From Oceanicella actignis (lineage in GTDB: Bacteria > Pseudomonadota > Alphaproteobacteria > Rhodobacterales > Rhodobacteraceae): a DNA stretch of 64,000 nt. The position numbers and the translations under genes are program-made. This document shows positions 36,763 to 47,049 of the stretch, piece by piece; the first letter of the stretch is position 1; each line of letters begins with the position of its first letter. Under the pieces are notes generated by a model. It was not told the origin of the DNA, did not search any database, and saw only the letters and a program-made list of their open reading frames with translations. The stretch spans positions 310,001-374,000 of the forward strand of contig NZ_VNHJ01000003.1 of NCBI RefSeq assembly GCF_008124525.1, given 5' to 3'.

Positions 36763-38280
36763 ATGACCACGCCGCGCCCGCAGCACCCCGCCCCCCGGCG
36801 CAGCGACGCGCCGCCGGCCCGGCCCCAAGCGCCCCGCCCCCCGATCGCCGACGCCGCGGCCGCCCCCGAACTCTCCGACGCCGCCGCGCAAGAGGCGCTG
36901 CGCGCGCGCATGTTCGCCCAGCTCGAGGACAAGGGCCTGTTTCGCGCCGCGGCCGCGCGCGCCTTCGCCTATCTGGACACGATCATGGAGCGGCGCGTCT
37001 TTCCCGACGACGCCGCGCTGGCCGGGCTCGCCGCCTTCGACGCCCCCCTGCCCGAGCGCGGCGCCCCCGCCGAGGCGCTGATCGAGCTTCTCGACCGCGC
37101 CGGCTCGCCCGCGACGGTGGCGCAGCTGGGCGGGCGGTATTTCGGCTTCGTCAACGGCTCGGCGCTGCCGCCGGCGCTGGCGGCGCGCTGGCTGACCGAC
37201 GTGTGGGACCAGAACCCGGCGCTGCATGTGATCTCGCCCGTTCTGGGGCGCATCGAGGCGACGGTCGAAGCCTGGCTGGCCCAGCTTCTGGGCCTGCCGC
37301 GGGGAACGGCGGCGGGCTTCGTCTCGGGCTCGTCCACCGCCATCTTCGCGGGGCTGGCGGCGGCGCGCTGGCGGCTGCTCGGCCGGGCCGGCTGGGACGT
37401 CAACCGCAAGGGGCTGGCGGGCGCGCCGGCGCTGCGCGTGGTGGCGGGCGAGCAGGCCCACGGCACCGTCGCCAAGGCGGCGCAGCTGCTGGGGCTGGGG
37501 CTGGACAATGTCGAGCGCGTGCCCGCCGACGCGCAGGGCCGCATCCGCGCCGACCTGGTTCCCGAGCTGGACGAGCGCACCATCCTGATCCTGCAGGCGG
37601 GCAACGTGAACTCGGGCGCGTTCGACGATTTCGCCGATCTTTGCGCGCGCGCCCGCGCCGCCGGCGCATGGACGCATGTCGACGGCGCCTTCGGGCTGTG
37701 GGCGGCGGCGACGCGGCGCTTCGCCCATCTGACGCGCGGCGTCGAGCTGGCCGATTCCTGGTCCGTGGACGGGCACAAGACGCTCAACACCCCCTATGAC
37801 TGCGGCATCGCGCTATGCGCCGACCCCGAGGCGCTGATCGGCGCCATGCAGACCGACGGCGCCTACATCCACTGGTCGGCCGAGCGCGACGGCATGCGCA
37901 CCACGCCCGAGATGTCGCGCCGCGCGCGCGCGGTCGAGCTGTGGGCCGCGCTGGCATTTCTGGGCCGCGAGGGCGTCGAGACCCTGCTGGGCGCGCTGCA
38001 CGACAACGCGCTGCGCTTTGCAGACGCGCTGCGCGCGGCGGGGTTCGAGGTGCTCAACGACGTGGTCTTCAACCAGGTTCTCGTCGCCTGCGGCGACGAC
38101 GCGCGCACCGAGGCCGTCATGCGCCGCGTCCAGCGCGAGGGCGAGGCCTGGGCGGGCGGCACGACCTGGCGCGGGCGCAAGGCGATCCGCATCAGCGTGT
38201 GCTCCTGGGCGACGCGCCCGCAGGACGTGGACCGCGCCGCGGCCGCCTTCGCCCGCGCCCTGCGCGCCGAGGGCGGCTGA
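36763..38280 (+). CDS. PLP-dependent group II decarboxylase-like protein
   Basis: A 505-residue fold-type I enzyme of the glutamate/aromatic-amino-acid decarboxylase group. The PLP lysine is Lys339 in [25 protein letters not shown] provides the Asp that holds the pyridine nitrogen; [14 protein letters not shown] is the phosphate-binding region. It would decarboxylate an amino acid or catalyse a related C-C cleavage. The first 45 residues are Pro/Arg-rich and probably disordered. GGAGG precedes the ATG. The substrate cannot be told; no partner gene is adjacent. Confidence 0.9.
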   Translation: MTTPRPQHPAPRRSDAPPARPQAPRPPIADAAAAPELSDAAAQEALRARMFAQLEDKGLFRAAAARAFAYLDTIMERRVFPDDAALAGLAAFDAPLPERGAPAEALIELLDRAGSPATVAQLGGRYFGFVNGSALPPALAARWLTDVWDQNPALHVISPVLGRIEATVEAWLAQLLGLPRGTAAGFVSGSSTAIFAGLAAARWRLLGRAGWDVNRKGLAGAPALRVVAGEQAHGTVAKAAQLLGLGLDNVERVPADAQGRIRADLVPELDERTILILQAGNVNSGAFDDFADLCARARAAGAWTHVDGAFGLWAAATRRFAHLTRGVELADSWSVDGHKTLNTPYDCGIALCADPEALIGAMQTDGAYIHWSAERDGMRTTPEMSRRARAVELWAALAFLGREGVETLLGALHDNALRFADALRAAGFEVLNDVVFNQVLVACGDDARTEAVMRRVQREGEAWAGGTTWRGRKAIRISVCSWATRPQDVDRAAAAFARALRAEGG

Positions 38281-38344
38281 GCCGGGCGGCGAGACGCGCC
38301 CCGGGCCGAGAGCGCGCGCCCTGACATCCCCGCCCGCAGGCGCG

Positions 38345-39121
38345 TCAGCGGCCCTCGAAGCGCGGCGGGCGGCCTTCGCGCAGCGCCAGAAGCCCCTCGA
38401 GCGCGTCGCGCGTGCGCCCGGCCTGACGAAGCGCGCGCGCCTCGCGCTCGAGCTGCGTCTCGAGGTCGGACTGGGCGCCCGCGCGCACCGCCGCCCGCGT
38501 CAGGCGGATCGCCTCGGCGGGCCCGGCGGCAAGGCGGCGGGCGATCTCCATGCCCCGCGGCTCGAGCGCGTCATCCTCGGTCATCTCCCAGATCAGGCCC
38601 CATTCCAGCGCCCGCGCCGCGGGAACCGGATCGCCCAGAAGCGCCATGCCCAGCGCCCGCGCCCGCCCCGCCAGGCGCGGCAAGAGCCAGCTCGCGCCCA
38701 TGATCGGCGTCAGGCCCGCGCGCAGCGACGGCTCGGCGAAGCTGGCCGAGCGCGTCGCCACGCAGATGTCCGCCGCCAGCGCCAGCGCCGCCCCCGCGCC
38801 CGCCGCCACGCCGCGCACCATGGTCACCACCGGCACGGCGCACTCCTCGATCGCGCGCGCAAGCGGCGCGTAATCCTCGCGCGCAAGCCCGCCCAGATCC
38901 GCCTCGGTCAGATCCGGCTCGCCGCCCAGATCCTGCCCCGCGCAGAAATCGCGCCCCATCGCGCCGATCGCCACGGCGCGGCCCTGCGCGGGGGCCTCGG
39001 CCAGCGCATGGATCAGCTCGACGCGCATCTGCGCGCTCAGCGCGTTGCCGGCGGCAGGGCGCGCCAGGGTCAGGCGGACGACGTCGCCGTCGATCTCGTG
39101 GCGCAGGGCGTCGTAGCGCAT
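38345..39121 (-). CDS. Enoyl-CoA hydratase/isomerase
   Basis: A 258-residue crotonase-fold protein, with the oxyanion-hole loops RDFCAGQDLGG and GVAAGAGAALALAADI and the glutamate region SFAEPSLRAGLTP. Likely PaaG-type or generic enoyl-CoA hydratase in fatty or aromatic acid degradation. AAGGAG lies seven bases upstream of the ATG. It follows ccmH on the same strand (23 bp), but is functionally unrelated to it. Confidence 0.92.
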   Translation of the reverse strand: MRYDALRHEIDGDVVRLTLARPAAGNALSAQMRVELIHALAEAPAQGRAVAIGAMGRDFCAGQDLGGEPDLTEADLGGLAREDYAPLARAIEECAVPVVTMVRGVAAGAGAALALAADICVATRSASFAEPSLRAGLTPIMGASWLLPRLAGRARALGMALLGDPVPAARALEWGLIWEMTEDDALEPRGMEIARRLAAGPAEAIRLTRAAVRAGAQSDLETQLEREARALRQAGRTRDALEGLLALREGRPPRFEGR

Positions 39122-39144
39122 CCGAAGGCTCCTTGGCGGGGCGG

Positions 39145-39663
39145 TCAGTCCTCGAGCAGGCGCGCAATGCGCGCACGCTCCTCCTCGGTCAGCGGGGCGG
39201 CGGCGCCGGCCTCGGCGCCGCCGCGCCCCGCGCGGCGCACGAAACGCCAGGCCGCGATCCCGCCGAGCAGCAGCATCGCCGGCCCCCCCAGCCACAGCGC
39301 CGCGTTGCCGAGCGAGAAGCGCGGGCGCAGCAGCACGAATTCGCCGTAGCGGTCCACAAGGTAGCGCAGAACCTCTTCGTCGCTGTCGCCGGCCTTGATG
39401 CGCTCGCGCACCAGGATGCGCAGATCGCGGGCAAGGTCGGCGTTGGAATCGTCGATGTTCTCGTTGCGGCAGACCAGGCAGCGCAGCTCCTTGGACAGGG
39501 CGCGGGCGCGGGCCTCGAGCTGCGGATCGTCAAGCATCTCGTCCGGCTGCACGGCCAGAGCCGGCCCGGGCCCCAGCGGGCCGGGCGCCGCGCCCAAAGC
39601 CGCCAGCGCGCACAGCGCCGCCAGCGCCGCCGCGCGCAGCCGCGCCGCGGGGCGCGCGCTCAT
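39145..39663 (-). CDS. ccmH: Cytochrome c maturation protein CcmH
   Basis: A 172-residue periplasmic thiol protein of the system I cytochrome c pathway. Signal peptide (1-35), active-site LRCLVCRNE (reduces the apocytochrome CxxCH thiols), and one C-terminal membrane helix ([20 protein letters not shown]). Its start overlaps the ccmF stop, so CcmF and CcmH are co-translated. Works with CcmF in haem ligation. Confidence 0.96.
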   Translation of the reverse strand: MSARPAARLRAAALAALCALAALGAAPGPLGPGPALAVQPDEMLDDPQLEARARALSKELRCLVCRNENIDDSNADLARDLRILVRERIKAGDSDEEVLRYLVDRYGEFVLLRPRFSLGNAALWLGGPAMLLLGGIAAWRFVRRAGRGGAEAGAAAPLTEEERARIARLLED

Positions 39664-41645
39664 TCCGCCGCTCCGGCGACGGCCGCGGGCGCCGGCCGGC
39701 GCGCCGCCGCGCCCACGCGATAGCGCCGGTCCGACAGGCTGACCAGCCCGGCCAGCGCCATGACCAGCGCGCCGATCCAGATCCAGTTCACCAGCGGCTT
39801 GACATAGATGCGCACCGCCCAGGATCCGTCATCCTGCGGATCGCCCAGCACCACGTAGAGATCGCGCGCCAGCCCCATGTCGATCGCCGCCTCGGTCGTG
39901 GGCATGCGCTGCACGGTGTAGACGCGCTTTTCCGGCGTCAGGCGCGCGGTCTCGACGCCGCCCTCGAACACGCGGAACACCCCCTGGCGCGCGACGTAGT
40001 TCGGCCCCGGAACCTGGCGCACATCGTCGAAGACGAAGACGTAGCCCGACAGCTCGAGACTGTCGCCCGGGCGCGCGGTGCGGATCAGCTCGGCCTCCCA
40101 GGCGGTGACGGCGCTGACGCCGATGAAGCTCAGCCCCAGCCCGGCATGGGCCAACGCCTTGCCCCAATCCGCGCGCGGCAGGTTGCGCAGGCGGCGCAGC
40201 GTCTCGGCCGCCGGCGCGCGGCCAAGGCGCGCGCGCTCGAGCTGCTCGGCCAGCGCGCCGGCGATCAGCCAGGTTCCCAGCCCCACGCCCACCGGCCCCA
40301 GCGCCGAGCGCCCGGTCTGCAGCGCCCACACCAGCGCCGCCGCCGCCAGCGCCAGCGCCAGCGCCGGCGCCATGCGCCGCGCCGTGCGGCCCAGCCGCCC
40401 GCGCTTCCACGGCAGCGCCGCGCCGATCGGCAGGATGATCGCCAGCGCCACCATGAAGGGCGTGAAGGCCAGCTCGAAGAAGGGCGCGCCGACCGAGATC
40501 CTGGCGCCGTCCCAGTATTCGCGGATCATCGGCATGAGCGTGCCCAGCAGCACCACCCCCGCCGCCGCGGCCAGCAGCAGGTTGTTGAGCACAAGCGCGC
40601 TTTCGCGGCTGACGGGCGCGAACACGCCGCCCGCGCGCAGCTGCGGCGCGCGCCAGGCGTAAAGCGCCAGCGCCCCGCCCGAAGCCGCCGCCAGCATCGC
40701 CAGCACGAACACGCCGCGCGTGGGGTCCGAGGCGAAGGCGTGCACCGAGGTCAGCAGCCCCGAGCGCACGATGAACGTGCCCATGAGGCTGAGCGTGAAG
40801 GCCAGGATCGCCAGCAGGATGGTCCAGCTCTTGAGCGTGTCGCGCTTCTCGACCACGATCGCCGAGTGCAGCAGCGCCGTCGCCGCCAGCCAGGGCATGA
40901 ACGAGGCGTTCTCGACCGGGTCCCAGAACCACCAGCCGCCCCAGCCCAGCTCGTAATAGGCCCAGTAGCTGCCCAGCGCGATGCCCACGGTCAGCGCCGT
41001 CCAGGCCGCCAGCGTCCAGGGCCGCACCCAGCGCGCCCAGGCCGCGTCCACGCGCCCCTCGATCAGCGCCGCGACGGCGAAGCTGTAGGACATCGAAAGC
41101 CCCACATAGCCGAGGTAGAGGAAGGGCGGGTGAAACGCCAGCCCCGGATCCTGCAGCAGCGGGTTCAGGTCCGCGCCGTCGAGCGGCGGGTTGGGCAGCC
41201 GCTCGAACGGGTTCGAGGTGAACAGCATGAAGGCGAAGAAGGCGGCGCCGATCAGCCCCTGCACCGCCAGCGTGCGCGCCTTGAGCGTGGGCGGCAGCGC
41301 CCCGCCGAAGGCCGCCACCATGGCCCCGTAAAGGGTCAGGATCAGCGTCCAGAGCAGCAGCGAGCCCTCGTGATTGCCCCACACGCCCGTGACCCGGTAG
41401 AGCAGCGGCTGCAGGGTGTTCGAGTGCTCGGCCGCCAGCTTGACCGAGAAGTCCGAGTTCACGAACGCCCAGGTCAGCGCCGCGAAGGACGTGGCGGTCA
41501 GCGCCCAGCACAGCGCCGCCGCGGGCTCGGCGACGCGCATCCAGTCCGCCCAGCCGCGGCTTGCGCCGATCATGGGCGCGGTCGCCTGCACGATCGAGAC
41601 CATGAAGGCCAGGATCAGGGCGAAATGGCCGATTTCGACGATCAT
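39660..41645 (-). CDS. ccmF: Cytochrome c haem lyase subunit CcmF
   Basis: A 661-residue inner-membrane protein with about fifteen helices. The WWD haem-binding signature reads [19 protein letters not shown], and conserved His regions include [11 protein letters not shown] and [11 protein letters not shown]. It transfers haem from CcmE to apocytochrome with CcmH. The ATG (MIVEIGH) has GGAGG seven bases upstream; an earlier ATG is unsupported. Together with ccmH, ccmE and ccdA it shows that the host matures c-type cytochromes by system I. Confidence 0.97.
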   Translation of the reverse strand: MIVEIGHFALILAFMVSIVQATAPMIGASRGWADWMRVAEPAAALCWALTATSFAALTWAFVNSDFSVKLAAEHSNTLQPLLYRVTGVWGNHEGSLLLWTLILTLYGAMVAAFGGALPPTLKARTLAVQGLIGAAFFAFMLFTSNPFERLPNPPLDGADLNPLLQDPGLAFHPPFLYLGYVGLSMSYSFAVAALIEGRVDAAWARWVRPWTLAAWTALTVGIALGSYWAYYELGWGGWWFWDPVENASFMPWLAATALLHSAIVVEKRDTLKSWTILLAILAFTLSLMGTFIVRSGLLTSVHAFASDPTRGVFVLAMLAAASGGALALYAWRAPQLRAGGVFAPVSRESALVLNNLLLAAAAGVVLLGTLMPMIREYWDGARISVGAPFFELAFTPFMVALAIILPIGAALPWKRGRLGRTARRMAPALALALAAAALVWALQTGRSALGPVGVGLGTWLIAGALAEQLERARLGRAPAAETLRRLRNLPRADWGKALAHAGLGLSFIGVSAVTAWEAELIRTARPGDSLELSGYVFVFDDVRQVPGPNYVARQGVFRVFEGGVETARLTPEKRVYTVQRMPTTEAAIDMGLARDLYVVLGDPQDDGSWAVRIYVKPLVNWIWIGALVMALAGLVSLSDRRYRVGAAARRPAPAAVAGAAE

Positions 41646-41780
41646 CAGCGTTCCTCCTGCCGCGGCATCATAGGCCGCCCCGGCGCTTATGCAATTCACG
41701 CGCGCGCCAGCGCGGCGCCCCGGGCGCGGGCATGTCGCCGCAGCCGCGCCCGCGACCGCCGCCGCGCGCCGCCCGGCCGG

Positions 41781-44054
41781 TCAGACGAAATCCACCTCGT
41801 CGCCGAAGGGCAGGCTGCGCAGCCGCCGCCCCGTCGCCGCGAAGATCGCGTTGCCCAGCGCCGGCGCGGCCGGAGGCACGCCCGGCTCGCCGCCCCCGCC
41901 CATGCGCGGCGCGTTCTGCAGAAGGCGCACCTCGATCTGCGGGCAGCGATCCAGCCGCAGCGCGTCGAAATCGTGAAAGTTGCTCTGCTCGGGCGCGCCA
42001 TCGGCGAAGGTGATCTTCTGCATCATCGCCGCGCTCAGCCCGAAGACGATGCCCGAGGCCATCTGCGCCTCGTAGTTGCGCGGGTCCAGGACCAGCCCCG
42101 GATCGGCCGCGCACCACACCCGCTCGACCCGCACGCCCTCGGGGCGGGCCGAGACCTCGACCACCTGCGCGACCCAGGCGCCGAAGCTGAGCGTGAAGGC
42201 CACGCCCTTGCCCCGCCCCGGCGCGGCCTCGCCCCAGCCGGACATGCGCGCGACCTCTTCCAGCGCCTTGCGCGCGGGGGCGAAGTCGGGGCCCGACAGC
42301 ATCCGCAGCCGCATCTCGATCGGGTCGAGCCCGGCGGCGTGGGCGATCTCGTCCATGAAGCACTGGTGGAAGAAGCCGTTGAACGAATACCCCACCGAGC
42401 GCCAGAACCCCACCGGCACGCCCAGATCCACGGGCACGCCCTCGAAGCGGGCGTGCAGGGGCGCGCCGGGCTGGTCGAAGGCGCCCTCAAGGATCGGCCG
42501 GTCGGGGCCGACCGCCGGCAGCGAGGGAAAGGTGCGCCCCAGCACCGACTTGACCACCGGCGGCGCGGCCACGCGCATCTCGAGCGCCAGCGGCCCCTCG
42601 CCGCGGCGCACATGCGCGCGCATCCGCGCCAGCGCCGCGGGGCGGTAGGCGTCATGGGTCATGTCCTCTTCGCGCGACCACACGACCTTGACCGGGCGCC
42701 CGTCCGCATGGGCGGCCAGAAGCGCGGCGTAAAGGGCGAAGTCCGCCTCGGCCCGGCGCCCGAACCCGCCGCCCAGATGGGTGACGGTGACCTCGACGTC
42801 CTCGGCCGACAGCCCCACCGCCGGCCCGCACACCTCCTGCACCAGCGTCGGCGCCTGGGTCGGCGCCCAGATGCGCAGACGGTCGCCCGCCAGCTGGGCG
42901 ACGGCGTTCATCGGCTCCATGCAGGCATGCGCCAAGAAGGGAACGCGGTATTCGGCGCGCAGGACCTCTTGCGGCGGGGCGGCGGCGAAGGCGGCCGGGG
43001 CGTCGCCCGCGCCGCCCATCTCGAACCCCTCGCCCTCGAGCCCGCGCGCCAGCGCCGCGAACTGGGCCTCCTCGTCGGCGGGATGGGGCGTGTCCTCCCA
43101 CTCGGCCTCGATGGCGGCGGCGGCGCGAAAGGCGGTCCAGGTGTCGCGGGCGATGACGCCGAAGCCATGCCCCATGGGCGTGTCCAGCGGCACGACCGCG
43201 CGCACGCCCGCCATCGCCCGCGCCGCCGACAGGTCGGCCGAGCGCGCCCGCGCGCCGGGGCGCGGCGCCATGCGCACGGTCGCGAACAGCATGTCGGGCA
43301 GCGTCACGTCGATGCCGAAGATGGGCGCGCCGGTGACCTTGGCGCGCATGTCCACCCGGCGCGCGGGACGGCCCAGCACGCGCCACTCGCCGGCCGGCTT
43401 GAGTGGCGGATCGGCCGGCGGCGTCAGCCGCGCGGCGGCCTCGGCCAGCGCGCCGTATTCCAGCGCGCGCCCGCTCGCCGGGTCGATCACCCGCCCGCGC
43501 TCGGCGCGCAGGGCATGGGCCGGCGCGCCCCAGCGCTCGGCCGCGGCCGCGATCAGCATGACCCGCGCCGCCGCCCCCGCCTTGCGCATGCGCTCGAAGG
43601 CGTCCACGGTCGAGGACGAGCCGCCCGTCACCTGCAATCCCAGGGTGCGCCCCGCGGCGGCGGCGGCGGCGCGCGCCGCCTCGGCCATCCACGAGCGGTC
43701 CCACTGCGCGAAGGGTTGCGAGTCGGCCAGCATCGCCTCGTTGAAATAGGCGCCGGCGGGCGGGCCATGCTCGACCCGCAGCTGGTCGAGGCCGACCTCG
43801 AGCTCCTCGGCGACCAGCGCCGCCAGGGTGGTGCTGACGCCCTGCCCCATCTCGGCGCGCGGCGCGATGACCGTGATCGACCCGTCGGCGCCGATCAGGA
43901 CATAGGGGTTGAAGGCGACGTCCCCCGGCCCCAGCCGGTCCTCGAGCGGGTTCGGCCAGGGCCGCGTCAGCCGCCACCAGCCCAGCGCCAGCCCGCCGGC
44001 GGCGACGGCGCCCAGCCCCAGAAAGGCGCGGCGCGTGGTCTTGCCCAAAGCCAT
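41781..44054 (-). CDS. Molybdenum hydroxylase large subunit (IorB-like)
   Basis: A 757-residue molybdopterin-cytosine-dinucleotide-binding subunit of the xanthine dehydrogenase family, of the isoquinoline 1-oxidoreductase type. A twin-arginine signal (TTRRAFLGLGAVAAGGLALG) points to the periplasm. The Mo-cofactor motifs VTHLGGGFGRR and EPMNAVAQL are visible, as is the conserved RAEMGQGVSTTLAAL block. It would oxidise an aldehyde or N-heterocycle. Two bases after the stop of the small subunit lies its start, so the two form an operon. The substrate is unknown; no chaperone (xdhC) is in view. Confidence 0.9.
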   Translation of the reverse strand: MALGKTTRRAFLGLGAVAAGGLALGWWRLTRPWPNPLEDRLGPGDVAFNPYVLIGADGSITVIAPRAEMGQGVSTTLAALVAEELEVGLDQLRVEHGPPAGAYFNEAMLADSQPFAQWDRSWMAEAARAAAAAAGRTLGLQVTGGSSSTVDAFERMRKAGAAARVMLIAAAAERWGAPAHALRAERGRVIDPASGRALEYGALAEAAARLTPPADPPLKPAGEWRVLGRPARRVDMRAKVTGAPIFGIDVTLPDMLFATVRMAPRPGARARSADLSAARAMAGVRAVVPLDTPMGHGFGVIARDTWTAFRAAAAIEAEWEDTPHPADEEAQFAALARGLEGEGFEMGGAGDAPAAFAAAPPQEVLRAEYRVPFLAHACMEPMNAVAQLAGDRLRIWAPTQAPTLVQEVCGPAVGLSAEDVEVTVTHLGGGFGRRAEADFALYAALLAAHADGRPVKVVWSREEDMTHDAYRPAALARMRAHVRRGEGPLALEMRVAAPPVVKSVLGRTFPSLPAVGPDRPILEGAFDQPGAPLHARFEGVPVDLGVPVGFWRSVGYSFNGFFHQCFMDEIAHAAGLDPIEMRLRMLSGPDFAPARKALEEVARMSGWGEAAPGRGKGVAFTLSFGAWVAQVVEVSARPEGVRVERVWCAADPGLVLDPRNYEAQMASGIVFGLSAAMMQKITFADGAPEQSNFHDFDALRLDRCPQIEVRLLQNAPRMGGGGEPGVPPAAPALGNAIFAATGRRLRSLPFGDEVDFV

Positions 44055-44056
44055 GC

Positions 44057-44686
44057 TCAACGCTCCTCGGCGGGCCCCCCGGGCGCGGACGGAACCGCGT
44101 CGGGGGCAACTTGCGCGTCGGGGGCCGCAGGCGCATCGGGGGCCGCAGGCGCGTCGGGAGCGAGCGGCGTTTCGGAGGCCGCCTGATCCGCCCCAGGCGC
44201 CGCCGCCCCCTCGCCCGCGGCAGAGGCGCGCGCCAGCATCGCCGCCGCGCGGCGGATCGCGGCGCGGATGCGCGGGTAGGTTCCGCAGCGGCACAGATTG
44301 CTCATGGCCTCGTCGATCGCCGCATCCGAGGGGGCGGGATCGTCGCGCAACAGCGCCGCCGCGGCCATGATCTGCCCCGACTGGCAATAGCCGCACTGGG
44401 GAACCTGCTCGTCGATCCAGGCCTGCTGCACCGCCGTCAGATCCTGCGCGCCGAGCGCGGCGGGAAGCCCCTCGATGGTGGTCACCGGCGCGTCCACATC
44501 CTCGAGCGCGGTCACGCAGCTGCGCGCCGGCGCCCCGCCGATCCAGACCGTGCAGGCCCCGCACGCCCCGACGCCGCAGCCGTATTTCGGCCCCAGAACG
44601 CCCAGATGGTCGCGCAGCGCCCACAAGAGCGGCATCTGCGGATCGACCTCGAGCGTCCGCGCGACGCCGTTGACCACGATCTTCAT
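44057..44686 (-). CDS. Molybdenum hydroxylase [2Fe-2S] subunit (IorA-like)
   Basis: A 209-residue electron-transfer subunit with two [2Fe-2S] clusters: the plant-ferredoxin cysteines in [13 protein letters not shown] plus the Cys of SCVTAL, and the C-terminal four-helix cluster with [11 protein letters not shown] and NLCRCGTY. Typical size is about 155 residues; the additional 50 are a disordered tail of Ala-Pro-Asp repeats ([16 protein letters not shown]). Partner of the Tat-exported large subunit; it has no signal peptide of its own, so co-export is expected. Confidence 0.93.
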   Translation of the reverse strand: MKIVVNGVARTLEVDPQMPLLWALRDHLGVLGPKYGCGVGACGACTVWIGGAPARSCVTALEDVDAPVTTIEGLPAALGAQDLTAVQQAWIDEQVPQCGYCQSGQIMAAAALLRDDPAPSDAAIDEAMSNLCRCGTYPRIRAAIRRAAAMLARASAAGEGAAAPGADQAASETPLAPDAPAAPDAPAAPDAQVAPDAVPSAPGGPAEER

Positions 44687-44726
44687 GCGGCTTGCCTCCC
44701 TGCCCTGCGGCGGCCGCGCCCGCGGC

Positions 44727-45182
44727 TCAGGAGCCGCCGCCCTCTTCGGCCCCGCGATACACGCCCTGCTTCTTCAGCGCGTCGGCCACCTCGCGCGGCA
44801 TGTAGGTCTCGTCATGCTTGGCCAGCACCTCGTCGGCCACGAACACGCCGTTCACCAGCCGCCCCTCGGCCACCACGCCCTGCCCCTCGGAAAACAGGTC
44901 GGGCAGCACGCCCTTGAAGCGCACCGGCAGCGAGGCCGCGCCGTCGGTGACCACGAACGACACCGTCTCGCCCTGCCCGCGCTCGACCGAGCCGACCTCG
45001 ACCAGGCCGCCCACGCGCAGACGCTGATCGGGGCCCGGCGCGCGGGCGATCATCTCGGCCGGGCTGAAGAAGAACACGATGCTGTCGCGCATGCCCACGC
45101 CGACCAGCGTCGCCGCCGCCGCCAGCGCCGCCATGCCCGCCGCGATCAACGCGATGCGGCGCTTTTTCCGGGTCATCGCCAT
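44727..45182 (-). CDS. ccmE: Cytochrome c haem chaperone CcmE
   Basis: A 151-residue membrane-anchored haem chaperone. One N-terminal helix ([21 protein letters not shown]), OB-fold body, and the covalent haem-binding His123 in [12 protein letters not shown]. In relatives ccmE is next to ccmF-ccmH; here the two-gene molybdenum hydroxylase unit (41781-44686) lies between. A second ATG two codons later could also serve. Confidence 0.96.
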   Translation of the reverse strand: MAMTRKKRRIALIAAGMAALAAAATLVGVGMRDSIVFFFSPAEMIARAPGPDQRLRVGGLVEVGSVERGQGETVSFVVTDGAASLPVRFKGVLPDLFSEGQGVVAEGRLVNGVFVADEVLAKHDETYMPREVADALKKQGVYRGAEEGGGS

Positions 45183-45275
45183 CGGATCCGCTCCTTGCCT
45201 GACGCGCGGCCCCGCGCGCGCGGGCCCCGCCGACAGGATGTGCGCCGGCGCGGCCGCGTTTCAAGTGCGCTCTTC

Positions 45276-46307
45276 TTACGGGAAAAGCGGCGCGGCCTCG
45301 AGTCCCGTCGTCTCGGGCAGGCCCAGCATCAGGTTCGCCGCCTGCACCGCCTGCCCCGAGGCGCCCTTGACCAGGTTGTCGAGCACCGAGACGATGATCG
45401 CCCGCCCCTCGATCCGGTCCGCCGTCACGCCGATGCGGCACAGGTTCGAGCCGCGCACATGGCGCGTCTGCGGCGCCTCGGCGCCCAGCGGCAGCACATG
45501 CACGAAGGGCTCGGGGCGGTGGCGCTCGTCGAGGACGCGGTGAATCTCGCGCGCGTCGCCCTTGACGTAGATCGTGGCCAGGATGCCGCGGTTCATGGGC
45601 AGAAGATGCGGCGTGAAGGTCACGCGCACCGGCGCGCCGGCGGCGCGCGACAGCTCCTGGTCGAACTCGGCCGTGTGGCGGTGACGGGCGATGTTGTAGG
45701 CGTCCACGCCCTCGGTCACCTCCGAGAACAGCTTGCGCTCGGACGCGCCGCGCCCCGCGCCGGTGATGCCCGTCTTGGCGTCGATCACGATGTCCTCGCG
45801 CGCGATGACGCCGGCCTCGAGCAGCGGAACCAGCGGCAGGAGCCCCGTCGCCACGAAGCAGCCCGTTCCCGCCGCCAGCCGGCAGGCGCGCAGCTGCTCG
45901 CGGTAGAATTCGGGCAGGCCGTAGACGGCCTCCTTCTGCAGCTCGGGGGCGAGGTGGGGGTGTCCATACCAGCGCGCGTAGTCCTCGGGGTCGCGCAGGC
46001 GGAAATCGGCCGACAGGTCCACGATCTTCACATGACGCGGCAGCGCGGCGATGACCTCCTGCGTCGTGCCGTGGGGCAGCGCGACGAAGACCAGCTCGAT
46101 GCCCGAGAAGTCGATGTCCTCGACCCGCTGCAGCGGCGGCAGGTCCAGATGGCCCAGATGAGGAAACACCTCGCCCATCGACATGCCGGCCTTGCGGTCG
46201 GCGCTCAGCGCGGCGATGCGCATGCCCGGATGGGTGACGAGCAGGCGCACGAGCTCGGCGCCCGTGTATCCGCTGGCGCCCAGAATCGCGACCTCGGCCT
46301 TCTTCAT
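45276..46307 (-). CDS. argC: N-acetyl-gamma-glutamyl-phosphate reductase
   Basis: Third step of arginine synthesis. The 343-residue protein has the NADP-binding [16 protein letters not shown], the catalytic Cys in [15 protein letters not shown] and His region in [12 protein letters not shown]. It is the long (type 1) ArgC. Stands first in the minus-strand run argC-ccmE, with 90 bp between. Confidence 0.97.
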   Translation of the reverse strand: MKKAEVAILGASGYTGAELVRLLVTHPGMRIAALSADRKAGMSMGEVFPHLGHLDLPPLQRVEDIDFSGIELVFVALPHGTTQEVIAALPRHVKIVDLSADFRLRDPEDYARWYGHPHLAPELQKEAVYGLPEFYREQLRACRLAAGTGCFVATGLLPLVPLLEAGVIAREDIVIDAKTGITGAGRGASERKLFSEVTEGVDAYNIARHRHTAEFDQELSRAAGAPVRVTFTPHLLPMNRGILATIYVKGDAREIHRVLDERHRPEPFVHVLPLGAEAPQTRHVRGSNLCRIGVTADRIEGRAIIVSVLDNLVKGASGQAVQAANLMLGLPETTGLEAAPLFP

Positions 46308-46445
46308 GATCCGCTCCGTTGGCTGTTGCGCCCGCGGTGTTAGCGCGTCCGCGCGCCGCCGGCAATCGCGGCGCGCCGATGCTGCGCCGCGCGCGCGCCT
46401 GTCCTATCCTGCGGGCCAGCATCGCCAGCCACGGAGCGCCGCCCC

Positions 46446-46655
46446 ATGAGCCGAATCATCAACCTGCGCCAGGCCCGCAAGCGCCGCGCGCGCGACGAGC
46501 GCCGCCGCGCCGCCGACGCCAACGCCGCCGCCCATGGCCGCCCCGCCGCCGAAAAGCGGCTGAGCGAGGCGCGCGCGCGGCTCGAAGAGGCCCGCCTCGA
46601 GGCGCACCGCCTCGACCGCGGGGCCGGCGACGACGAGGACCCCGGCCAGGCATGA
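46446..46655 (+). CDS. DUF4169 family small protein
   Basis: A 69-residue basic and charged protein starting MSRIINLRQARKRRARDERR, which is the DUF4169 signature, and then predicted helical coiled-coil (RLSEARARLEEARLEAHRLD). Function unknown; common in alphaproteobacteria next to a ribbon-helix-helix gene, as here. The stop overlaps the next start (ATGA). Confidence 0.86.
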   Translation: MSRIINLRQARKRRARDERRRAADANAAAHGRPAAEKRLSEARARLEEARLEAHRLDRGAGDDEDPGQA

Positions 46656-46915
46656 GCGCACCCGCCCCCTACGCGCCCGCGCGCAAGCGCTCGGTGACGC
46701 TGCGCGGGCACCGGACCTCGGTCTCGCTCGAGCCGGTGTTCTGGGAGGCCCTGCGCCGCATGGCGCGCGCGCGGGCGCTGTCGGTCAACGCGCTGGCCGC
46801 GCGCATCGACGCCGAGCGCCCGCCCGAAGTGGGCCTTGCCAGCGCGCTGCGCCAGGCGGTGGCGGCCGAGCTTCTGGCCCGCGCCGAAGCCGCCGCGCCC
46901 GCCCCCGAGGACTGA
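46652..46915 (+). CDS. Ribbon-helix-helix domain protein
   Basis: An 87-residue protein with a predicted RHH DNA-binding fold: KRSVTLRGHRTSVSLEPVFWEAL followed by the helix SVNALAARIDAER. Homologues commonly accompany DUF4169. It may regulate transcription, possibly of its own operon; target unknown. Translationally coupled to the DUF4169 gene. Confidence 0.85.
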   Translation: MSAPAPYAPARKRSVTLRGHRTSVSLEPVFWEALRRMARARALSVNALAARIDAERPPEVGLASALRQAVAAELLARAEAAAPAPED

Positions 46916-47007
46916 CCGCGCCCGGGGGCGCGCGGCGCCGACGCAGCCGGTCCGCGGCGCCGGGCGCGGGGCCGGTCGATCACAGCCTGGCTTTCGCTTC
47001 CGCGCTG

Positions 47008-47040
47008 CCCGGCCTGGTCCGCCCGGCCTGGTCCGCCCGG
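47008..47040. repeat. Tandem 14-bp repeat
   Basis: CCCGGCCTGGTCCG occurs twice in tandem (47008-47021 and 47022-47035) plus a partial third copy, in the gap between the RHH gene and convergent ccdA. Confidence 0.5.
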
Positions 47041-47049
47041 CGCGCTGGC

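Noticed and set aside
34291-38280. A very long plus-strand open frame running through the mtaB/dapF region into the decarboxylase
   Set aside because: Only the part from 36763 is coding. The upstream part is an open shadow of minus-strand genes, a result of high GC that removes stop codons.
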